A DNA stretch of 11,954 bases from CAZXPG01 sp964643145. GTDB lineage: Bacteria > Pseudomonadota > Alphaproteobacteria > Rickettsiales > Arcanibacteraceae. Below, in pieces: positions 6,238 through 11,954 of this stretch. The notes beneath the pieces were generated by a model. The model ran no database searches. It worked only from the letters and a program-made list of their open reading frames with translations, and was not told the DNA's origin. Position 1 is the stretch's first letter; every line of letters begins with the position of its first letter. The stretch is taken from the NCBI GenBank assembly GCA_964643145.1, contig CAZXPG010000053.1, positions 1-11,954 of the forward strand, written 5' to 3'. The translations under genes and the position numbers were made by a program.

Positions 6238-7224
6238 CTACAACAAACCTTTTTCTTTGAAATACCGTTCTGCCCCTTTATGTAAAGGCGCAATGTTTCC
6301 CTCTTTTACCATTTTCTTCAAGTCAAGCGTAGAGAAAACGGGATGCAATGTTTTGAAATTATCAAAATTATCAAATACAGCCTTTACCAATTGATAGACC
6401 ACATCCTCATCTTCATCTTCCATAGTGACCAGCGTGGCCTTGACACCAAAGGTCTCAACATCATTAGGCGTACCTGGATACATTCCACCAGGTATAACCG
6501 TCCGCACATAATAGGGATGCGCTTTTATCAACTCATCGATTTTGCTACCAGAAACAGGCACAATCACCGTTTCGCATGTTGTCGCAGCTTCCTGCACCGC
6601 ACCATTAGGATGGCCTGCACTGTAGATCATTACATCAATTTTGTTATTGCATAATGCATCGGCCTGATCAGATGCTTTTAACTCAAGTGCCTCTTTAAAA
6701 TCCTTTGTTGTCCAGCCTTCCGCCTTCATCAACACTTCCATCGTAGCACGGTTACCTGACCCCTGATTACCGATATTGACACGCTTTCCTTTCAAATCTT
6801 CAAATGTTTTAATGCCAGAATCCGCACGTGCCACCACCGTAAATGCTTCACTATGCAGAGAAAATAGCGACCTTAGGCCCTTATTAGGCCCTTGTTCAAC
6901 AAAATAATCAATACCATTATAAGCATTATACTGCCAATCAGACTGAGCAATAGCAAAATCAAGTTCATTTTTGCGAAGTGCTTCTAGGTTATAAACGGAA
7001 CCGCTAGTTGATTCAACTGAACAACGCACCCCGTGGGATTTACGCCCTTTATTCACTAACCGGCATATCGCCCCCCCAGTAGGGTAATATACGCCCGTTA
7101 CGCTTCCAGTGCCAATTGTAATAAACTTATCTTCCGCCTGGGCACTTGGTGCTTTGACAGTAGAAACGCCCAAAACCAGCATCATAAGAGCAGGTATAAC
7201 CATTAACCTAGTACATTTTTTCAT
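6238..7224 (-). CDS. TAXI family TRAP transporter solute-binding protein
   Basis: Periplasmic substrate-binding protein of 328 residues in the TAXI family, which normally delivers C4/C5 dicarboxylates or amino acids to a TRAP membrane permease. A Sec signal peptide is clear: MKKCTR, a hydrophobic core to about 22, then AQA|ED with likely cleavage after residue 30. The mature N-terminus has the family motif TIGTGSVTGVYYPTGGAIC (36-54), followed by SVYNLEALRKNELDFAIAQSD, FEDLKGKRVNIGNQGSGNRAT and HPYYVRTVIPGGMYPG. The start has GAAGG at a spacing of 6. A usp gene follows with a four-base gap. The fused DctQM-type permease that TAXI proteins usually need is missing from the window; the adjacent membrane protein is an unrelated glutamate/dicarboxylate symporter. 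The permease may lie elsewhere, or the protein may serve another purpose. Confidence 0.93.
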   Translation of the reverse strand: MKKCTRLMVIPALMMLVLGVSTVKAPSAQAEDKFITIGTGSVTGVYYPTGGAICRLVNKGRKSHGVRCSVESTSGSVYNLEALRKNELDFAIAQSDWQYNAYNGIDYFVEQGPNKGLRSLFSLHSEAFTVVARADSGIKTFEDLKGKRVNIGNQGSGNRATMEVLMKAEGWTTKDFKEALELKASDQADALCNNKIDVMIYSAGHPNGAVQEAATTCETVIVPVSGSKIDELIKAHPYYVRTVIPGGMYPGTPNDVETFGVKATLVTMEDEDEDVVYQLVKAVFDNFDNFKTLHPVFSTLDLKKMVKEGNIAPLHKGAERYFKEKGLL

Positions 7225-7250
7225 AAAGCACCTTCACTAGAATAACCATT

Positions 7251-7256
7251 ATTATA
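7251..7256 (-). promoter_or_regulatory. Candidate -10 element for the TAXI-usp genes
   Basis: On the minus strand the sequence reads TATAAT, 26 bp before the TAXI start codon. I see no convincing -35 box at the normal distance; the upstream sequence is simply AT-rich. The spacing suggests a short leader. Confidence 0.35.
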
Positions 7257-7290
7257 CACTATCTATAAAACATAAAATTTCATTTTACAA

Positions 7291-7312
7291 GAGGGTTTAC
7301 GTAAATACCCTC
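7291..7312 (-). terminator. Possible terminator or attenuator after the symporter gene
   Basis: The outer arms gagggt (7291-7296) and accctc (7307-7312) pair perfectly; inside them TTAC and GTAA can also pair, leaving small bulges. On the minus strand this lies 22 bp after the symporter stop and is followed by TTGTAAAATG and an AT-rich run, a weak U tract. It could end the symporter transcript or dampen read-through to the TAXI gene. Confidence 0.45.
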
Positions 7313-7333
7313 TCCTCTTTGCTCAATGTTTTT

Positions 7334-8596
7334 TTATGCCATACCATCTTCAGCCAATACCATATCGGCAGAATTATACACTTCTTCGTTTAATGTACCT
7401 TCAGTTTTATCGATAATCAATGTAATAGCCGCATCGCCTGTGATATTTACTGTAGTACGCAACATATCAAGGATACGGTCAATTCCTGCAATAAGCGCAA
7501 TCCCTTCTAGCGGCAGATTAACAGCGGAAAGCACCATAGACATCATGATGAGCGACCCCCCTGGTATCCCCGCTGCACCAATAGAACCAAGAGTGGCTGT
7601 TAAGATAATCATAAAATAGTCGTGCCCATGCAGCACTGTACCTGTTGCCTGTGCAAAGAAAATAGCACATATACCCAAATAAATTGCGGTTCCATCCATA
7701 TTGATAGAAGCACCAAGCGGCAACACAAACGACGTGCTGCTCTTTGATACACCAAGCTTATCCTGACAGACGCGCATTGTTGTAGCAAGTGTTGCTTTAC
7801 TGCTGCTCGTTGCAAATGCAAGCATCTGATATTCAACACTCTTTCTGTAAAATGGCATCGGAGAAATACGCCCAAAAACAGAAATAAACATACCAAATAC
7901 TAGATACTGGATGAAACAGGCGACAACGGCTACGCCCACAAGTTTGGCCAGCGATAGCAGAATATCCAACCCCTGCGTTCCTACTACCCAGGCAATTAGA
8001 GCAAAAACACCATAGGGAGAAAGTTGGATAATAATACCAATCATCTTAAATACTAGCTTGGCCATCATCTGGGAAAATTCTATCAGTTTTTTCCCTTGTG
8101 GCCCCATAGAATTAAGCGTGATACCGGTAAATATCGCAAAGAAAACAACTTGGAGTATGTGACCTTCGGCCATAGCACCAATAGCATTGGTCGGCACAAC
8201 ATCAATGAGAATATCAATAATGGAACTTGCATTTTTTGCACCAGCAGCCGGTGCACCAACACTCGGCATCGCCATACTATGTGTCAACTGATCAAGGTTA
8301 ACATTCAATCCTGGTTTAAATAGAATAGCACTCACTAACCCAATAACAATGGCAAAGGCAGTGGTGGAAACATAAGCAAAACATGACTTTATACCAATTC
8401 TTCCCAAGGACTTAGAGTCCGTCATGCTCGTGATACCCGAGATAAGGGAGAAAAATATCAGAGGCACCACCACCATTTTAATCATATTGATAAAAACAGT
8501 ACCAATCGGCAGCACATAAACTGTTTTATCGCCAGCCAGCAGGCCAAAAATCACACCCGCAACCAGCCCTATTACTACCTTATGCCAAAGCTTCAT
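7334..8596 (-). CDS. Dicarboxylate/amino acid:cation symporter (DAACS family), glutamate/aspartate type
   Basis: An inner-membrane secondary transporter of 420 residues, the usual length for the family, which has eight membrane helices and two re-entrant hairpins. Visible motifs are the serine-rich hairpin 1 FATSSSKATL (261-270), the cation-site motif NMDGT (299-303), the hairpin 2 AGIPGG (342-347) and the helix-8 stretch DRILDMLRTTVNITGD (373-388). In that last stretch D377, R380, T381, N384 and D388 match the positions of GltPh that bind aspartate and sodium. R380, which contacts the substrate side-chain carboxylate, favours glutamate or aspartate over the succinate/fumarate preference of DctA. 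The start has an AGGAGAG stretch about 11 bases upstream. The gene precedes TAXI-usp in the same direction, with a 109-bp gap and a possible terminator, so the three may be functionally linked but only partly co-transcribed. Confidence 0.94.
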   Translation of the reverse strand: MKLWHKVVIGLVAGVIFGLLAGDKTVYVLPIGTVFINMIKMVVVPLIFFSLISGITSMTDSKSLGRIGIKSCFAYVSTTAFAIVIGLVSAILFKPGLNVNLDQLTHSMAMPSVGAPAAGAKNASSIIDILIDVVPTNAIGAMAEGHILQVVFFAIFTGITLNSMGPQGKKLIEFSQMMAKLVFKMIGIIIQLSPYGVFALIAWVVGTQGLDILLSLAKLVGVAVVACFIQYLVFGMFISVFGRISPMPFYRKSVEYQMLAFATSSSKATLATTMRVCQDKLGVSKSSTSFVLPLGASINMDGTAIYLGICAIFFAQATGTVLHGHDYFMIILTATLGSIGAAGIPGGSLIMMSMVLSAVNLPLEGIALIAGIDRILDMLRTTVNITGDAAITLIIDKTEGTLNEEVYNSADMVLAEDGMA

Positions 8597-8803
8597 ATAT
8601 TATGTCTCTCTCCTGTTTTTTTTGCAAGTAACCAGCAAACCAACTACCCTCACAGCACCTGTAAGACTGGTGGCAAACAGAAATATTGTATTTATGCATT
8701 ACCTACTTGCCACATCTTTCTTCATAAAAAGGGATATTTATATATCGCTCGCCCCCTATAAGACAAGGAATAATTACATTATTCTTAAGAAAACCTTCAC
8801 TTT
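8597..8803. other. Intergenic region between aceA and the symporter
   Basis: No coding sequence or RNA gene is recognisable in these 207 bp. Near the aceA end there is a small AT-rich inverted repeat (gaataat 8768-8774 with attattc 8778-8784, loop TAC) that might mark the end of the aceA transcript. A run of eight T on the plus strand (8616-8623) lies just upstream of the symporter's ribosome binding site. A TACAAT on the minus strand could be a -10 element but has no good -35 partner. Confidence 0.5.
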
Positions 8804-10102
8804 TCAATGACGCGTCGCAATAAACTGCTCTTCTTCCGTTGATTCTGGTAGAGATAAAAGAGATTCATCACCACCAGAAATAGCGATATTTACTTTATCA
8901 AAATACCCTGCCCCTACCTCATGCTGATGTTTTATTGCCGTATAACCTTTTATCTCATCACAAAACTCCTTATCTTGCAACGCAACATAGCCTGACATAC
9001 CATCTCTACTATAATTATACGCCAGATCAAACATACTGTGATTGAGACTATGGAACCCAGCCAAGGTAATAAACTGGAACTTATACCCCATCTTCCCTAA
9101 CTCTTGCTGAAACGAAGCAATAGCTGCATCATCCAAGTTTTTTCGCCAGTTAAAAGAAGGAGAACAATTATACGCCAATAGTTTACCAGGATAATGACGG
9201 TGTATCGCTTCAGCAAAACGCTGCGCCTCCCCAAGATCAGGGTGGGCTGTCTCACACCAAAGCATATCCGCATAAGGAGCATAGGCCAACCCACGTGCTA
9301 TTGCCATATCCAACCCACCTGTTGTCCTATAGAACCCTTCCACTGTCCGCCTACCGGTGAGAAAAGCAGCGTCAGCAGCATCAATATCGGAGGTAATCAG
9401 GAAAGCACTATTGGCATCCGTACGCGCAATAATAAGCGTAGGCACATCTAGAATATCACTGGCCAACCGCGCTGCAACCAGCTTCTGCACCGCCTCACGG
9501 GTTGGTACTAGCACCTTGCCCCCCATATGCCCGCATTTTTTCGCCGAAGCAAGCTGATCTTCAAAATGAACAGCAGCTGCCCCCGCCTCAATCATCGCTT
9601 TCATCAGTTCAAACGCATTCAATACCCCACCAAACCCTGCTTCCGCATCGGCAATAATAGGCACAAACCAGTGGGTAGTATTATCACCCGCCGACCAGGC
9701 AATCTGATCGGCCCGTTGCAAGCTGTTGTTTATCGCCCGCACAACCGAAGGCACGCTATCCACCGGATATAAGCTCTGGTCAGGATACATCTGCCCAGCA
9801 TTATTCGCATCGGCCGCCACCTGCCAACCGCTTAGGTAAATAGCCCTCACCCCGGCTCTCACCATCTGCATGGCCTGATTTCCGGTCAACGCCCCCAGTG
9901 CGGCTATATAGTTTTCGCTATGCAGCATCTGCCAAAATTTTTCTGCCCCACGCTCTGCTAGCGTATAGGCAATGGGCAGGCTACCCCTTAGCTCCACCAC
10001 ATCTTTGGCACTATAAGGGCGACTAACACCCCGCCACCTTGGGTTTTCATTCCACTCTTTTTCCAGCTGTGAAATGGCTGTTTGTAAATATATATGATGC
10101 AT
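8804..10102 (-). CDS. aceA: Isocitrate lyase
   Basis: First enzyme of the glyoxylate shunt: cleaves isocitrate to glyoxylate and succinate in the cytoplasm, saving carbon during growth on acetate or fatty acids. The product has 432 residues, as in E. coli AceA (434). The signature KKCGH is at 188-192 with the catalytic Cys190. SGWQVAAD lies at 91-98 and the Mg-binding region around ADAEAGFGG at 151-159. NCSPSFNW at 312-319 is a second substrate-binding stretch, so the enzyme appears active. It is the ICL type rather than a methylisocitrate lyase, judged by length and by KKCGH. The start has a perfect AGGAGG. It follows aceB by 63 bp in the same direction; no isocitrate dehydrogenase kinase gene (aceK) follows, unlike in E. 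coli. Confidence 0.97.
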   Translation of the reverse strand: MHHIYLQTAISQLEKEWNENPRWRGVSRPYSAKDVVELRGSLPIAYTLAERGAEKFWQMLHSENYIAALGALTGNQAMQMVRAGVRAIYLSGWQVAADANNAGQMYPDQSLYPVDSVPSVVRAINNSLQRADQIAWSAGDNTTHWFVPIIADAEAGFGGVLNAFELMKAMIEAGAAAVHFEDQLASAKKCGHMGGKVLVPTREAVQKLVAARLASDILDVPTLIIARTDANSAFLITSDIDAADAAFLTGRRTVEGFYRTTGGLDMAIARGLAYAPYADMLWCETAHPDLGEAQRFAEAIHRHYPGKLLAYNCSPSFNWRKNLDDAAIASFQQELGKMGYKFQFITLAGFHSLNHSMFDLAYNYSRDGMSGYVALQDKEFCDEIKGYTAIKHQHEVGAGYFDKVNIAISGGDESLLSLPESTEEEQFIATRH

Positions 10103-10110
10103 GTGATATT

Positions 10111-10116
10111 CCTCCT
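10111..10116 (-). promoter_or_regulatory. Strong ribosome binding site of aceA
   Basis: AGGAGG on the minus strand, eight bases before the ATG at 10102. It is the most consensus-like Shine-Dalgarno sequence in the window and suggests that aceA is translated independently and well despite being second in the operon. Confidence 0.75.
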
Positions 10117-10133
10117 AACATTCTGATAAATGA

Positions 10134-10165
10134 AGGAATAAAAATATTATTTCATCTTTATTCCT
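10134..10165. repeat. Inverted repeat in the aceB-aceA gap
   Basis: aggaataaa (10134-10142) is the reverse complement of tttattcct (10157-10165), with a 14-bp AT-rich spacer. It begins directly after the aceB stop on the minus strand. It may stabilise the end of the aceB message or be a partial terminator between aceB and aceA; the stem is AT-rich and weak. Confidence 0.5.
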
Positions 10166-11770
10166 CTATAGGTAATGCATAGCGGGCAATGTCAGGAACT
10201 CGGTAAAACATTCCTGCGTCACAATGTTGTCGATAATCGTGGCTGCCGTTTGGTAATGTCCTTCGTGATACTGTTCCTCTCCCACCATATTACGAATAGC
10301 AGCAAGCTCTTCTTCCGCTATTTTCTGAAATAATGCTACGGTAATGGGCGTACCATCTTCTAGTTTTCCTTTGGGATAATGCACCCACTGCCAGAGTTGC
10401 GAACGGGAAATTTCAGCAGTAGCCGCATCTTCCATCAAGTTAAAAATCGGCACACAACCCTGCCCTCCCAGCCATGAGGCAAGATATTGCACTGCAACAC
10501 TGATATTGTTACGCATCCCCGCTTCGGTGATGCTGCCCTCGGGCAACTGAAGCAGGTCACTAGCGGTAACATGCACATCGTCACGTAGTACATGCAACTG
10601 ATTATCGTTTGGCATGAAATAGTTAAATACCTCAATTGCCACAGGCACCAGCCCTGGATGCGCCACCCACGTGCCATCATGCCCATTACGCGCCTCACGC
10701 TCCTTATCTGCCCGCACTTTGGCAAAGGCTAGCTCATTGGCTTCTGGATCATTTTTAATTGGAATTTGCGCCGCCATTCCTCCCATAGCATACGCACCCC
10801 GACGATGACAGGTTTGAATAAGCAACTGCGAATAGCTTTGCAGGAAATGTGATTCCATCGTTACCTGGGCACGGTCTGGGAAGACACGATCGGGGTAATT
10901 CTTAAATTTCTTAATACAACTGAAGATATAATCCCACCGCCCGCAATTTAGGGCAACAATATGGTCGCGTAATTCATATAATATCTCATCCATCTGGAAT
11001 GCTGCTAGAATGGTTTCAATCAGCACCGTAGCTTTGATTGTACCCACCGGTAAGCCTAACGCTTCCTGCGCGAAGAGGAATATATCATTCCACAACCGTG
11101 CTTCTTCGTAATGTTCTAGTTTGGGAAGGTAAAAATATGGCCCCGAGCCTTTTGCTATTAATGTATGGGCATTATGAAAGAAAAACAGTCCAAAATCAAA
11201 TAATGCCCCAGGAATGGGTTTGCCATCCACCACCACATGTAGCTCTTGCAGATGCCAACCACGTGGCCGCACAATTAACGTGGCCGTTTTCTCCTGCAAC
11301 TGGTAGTGCTTTCCTTGCGGGCTCACATAGGCTATCGTGCCATTTGCCGCATCACGCATATTAACCTGGCCCGCAATCGTCCCTTCCCAGGTGGGGGAAT
11401 GGGCATCTTCAAAATCTGCCATAAAGACTTTAGCACCTGAATTCAGCGCATTAATAACCATCTTGCGGTCAACAGGCCCCGTAATTTCTACGCGCCTGTC
11501 ACGTAAATCGGCAGGGATAGCCCCCACTTTCCAGTCTGCCGCACGAATAGAGGCGGTTTCTTCCAAAAAATCAGGCAATACGCCACTATCTATAATACCC
11601 TGCCGCCTTACCCGCTCTGCAAGCACCCCCTCCACACGTGCGGCGAAACGTTCAGACAATGCCAGCAGAAAAGCACATGCCTCCGGGGTTAGCACCGTAC
11701 TGTGATCGACGTTATCGTTACCACAAATGGTGATGGCGGCAGCACTGGCAGTAGCAGGGCGAGTAAACAT
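10166..11770 (-). CDS. aceB: Malate synthase A
   Basis: Second enzyme of the glyoxylate shunt: condenses glyoxylate with acetyl-CoA to give malate. The product has 534 residues, matching the A isoform (E. coli AceB 533) and not the ~720-residue G isoform (GlcB). Recognisable stretches are GPVDRKMVINALNSGAKVFM, then ADFEDAHSPTW (118-128), RPRGWH (168-173) with the presumed catalytic Arg, and IETILAAFQMDEI (251-263). The family signature NCGRWDYIFS is at 275-284, and MEDAATAEISR lies in the C-terminal third and carries the presumed catalytic Asp. The ATG has GAGAGG five bases upstream. It forms an operon with aceA. The predicted leader contains a palindromic element and is preceded by a good sigma-70 promoter. 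Confidence 0.97.
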   Translation of the reverse strand: MFTRPATASAAAITICGNDNVDHSTVLTPEACAFLLALSERFAARVEGVLAERVRRQGIIDSGVLPDFLEETASIRAADWKVGAIPADLRDRRVEITGPVDRKMVINALNSGAKVFMADFEDAHSPTWEGTIAGQVNMRDAANGTIAYVSPQGKHYQLQEKTATLIVRPRGWHLQELHVVVDGKPIPGALFDFGLFFFHNAHTLIAKGSGPYFYLPKLEHYEEARLWNDIFLFAQEALGLPVGTIKATVLIETILAAFQMDEILYELRDHIVALNCGRWDYIFSCIKKFKNYPDRVFPDRAQVTMESHFLQSYSQLLIQTCHRRGAYAMGGMAAQIPIKNDPEANELAFAKVRADKEREARNGHDGTWVAHPGLVPVAIEVFNYFMPNDNQLHVLRDDVHVTASDLLQLPEGSITEAGMRNNISVAVQYLASWLGGQGCVPIFNLMEDAATAEISRSQLWQWVHYPKGKLEDGTPITVALFQKIAEEELAAIRNMVGEEQYHEGHYQTAATIIDNIVTQECFTEFLTLPAMHYL

Positions 11771-11797
11771 AATGACCTCTCTGATAATGTAAGTTTA

Positions 11798-11831
11798 CCT
11801 CGGTTCTAGATACGTTTATCCAAAACTGAGG
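11798..11831. repeat. Third, diverged copy of the palindromic element in the aceB leader
   Basis: A 34-bp element with 15-bp arms (11798-11812 and 11817-11831) around a four-base loop; 12 of 15 positions are Watson-Crick pairs. Bases 11816-11834 are identical to 36-54 of the left repeat (19 bp). Compared with the right-end repeat it carries a few substitutions and is about five bases shorter near the loop. It is flanked on both sides by TTA (11795-11797 and 11832-11834), which could be a target-site duplication. In the aceB transcript it would form a hairpin about 28 bases upstream of the start codon. Confidence 0.75.
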
Positions 11832-11857
11832 TTAAGTTTTTTTGTTATGATGCCCCT

Positions 11858-11885
11858 ACTATAACCCAGCTTCTGCCCATCTCAA
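11858..11885 (-). promoter_or_regulatory. Predicted sigma-70 promoter of aceBA
   Basis: On the minus strand TTGAGA (11880-11885) and TATAGT (11858-11863) are separated by 16 bp; each hexamer matches the consensus at five of six positions. Transcription would begin near 11851, giving a leader of about 80 bases that includes the palindromic element. This is the best-looking promoter in the window. Confidence 0.6.
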
Positions 11886-11903
11886 GCATAAAAACCGCTA
11901 AAC

Positions 11904-11954
11904 AACCTCAGTTTTGGATAAGCTACGCTTATCCAAAACTGTCAACTATTTGAA
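11904..11954 (-). repeat. Right copy of the 51-bp inverted repeat bounding the window
   Basis: Exact reverse complement of 3-53. The stem-loop is at 11909-11941 (arms of 15 bp, loop TAC). It lies 19 bp upstream of the predicted aceBA promoter, so if it is the tip of an insertion sequence, that element sits just outside the aceBA promoter. The window ends at the last repeat base, so what follows is unknown. Confidence 0.9.

Noticed and set aside
5799..6293. Longer universal stress protein starting at 6293
   Set aside because: The extra 20 residues overlap the TAXI gene, and MYKKILFPID is the normal UspA beginning, so the ATG at 6233 was chosen.
11337..11705. 122-residue open frame opposite aceB
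   Set aside because: It overlaps well-conserved malate synthase sequence on the other strand and resembles no known family.
1..11954. The whole window as one composite transposon or genomic island
   Set aside because: The contents are mostly essential housekeeping genes, no transposase or integrase is present, and repeat-bounded contig ends give the same picture.
1..11954. CRISPR arrays, tRNA or rRNA genes, riboswitches, toxin-antitoxin or defence genes
   Set aside because: I looked for regularly spaced repeats, tRNA-like cloverleaf sequence and known defence motifs on both strands and saw none.

Overview
The window looks like chromosomal DNA of an alphaproteobacterium of moderate to low GC content. 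The RpoD sequence is of alphaproteobacterial type, and there is a homologue of the complex I accessory subunit NDUFS4, a family found in alphaproteobacteria and mitochondria. I cannot name the genus. The host-associated or sediment-type orders (Rickettsiales- or Holosporales-like) are only a guess.

Layout. Nine genes lie on the minus strand and one small gene (xseB) on the plus strand. At the left, reading leftwards, is NDUFS4-like / dnaG / rpoD, the replication-transcription 'macromolecular synthesis' pair led by a respiratory-chain protein. A divergent intergenic region of about 285 bp follows, carrying four consecutive inverted repeats. xseB reads rightwards from it and meets ispA head-on at a shared stem-loop. 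Reading leftwards towards ispA come a glutamate/aspartate-type symporter, a TAXI (TRAP-type) periplasmic binding protein, a universal stress protein and then ispA. The right third holds aceB-aceA, the two enzymes of the glyoxylate shunt.

Function. aceBA would allow growth on C2 units (acetate, fatty acids), and the symporter and TAXI protein suggest uptake of C4/C5 dicarboxylates or amino acids that enter the TCA cycle. The rest is housekeeping: priming of replication, the main sigma factor, the small subunit of exonuclease VII, and farnesyl diphosphate synthesis.

Most unusual structure. The window is bounded by a perfect 51-bp inverted repeat (3-53 and 11904-11954). Each copy contains a 15-bp-stem palindrome. 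A third, diverged copy of the palindrome lies in the predicted 5' leader of aceB. The left copy ends exactly in the rpoD stop codon. These look like ends of an insertion sequence or a dispersed palindromic element. They may also be why an assembly contig ends here, so the symmetry of the whole window should not be read as one large transposon without further evidence. I see no CRISPR array, tRNA, rRNA, defence system or transposase gene. Apart from these repeats, this is mostly an ordinary housekeeping and metabolic region with some unusual gene neighbourhoods.
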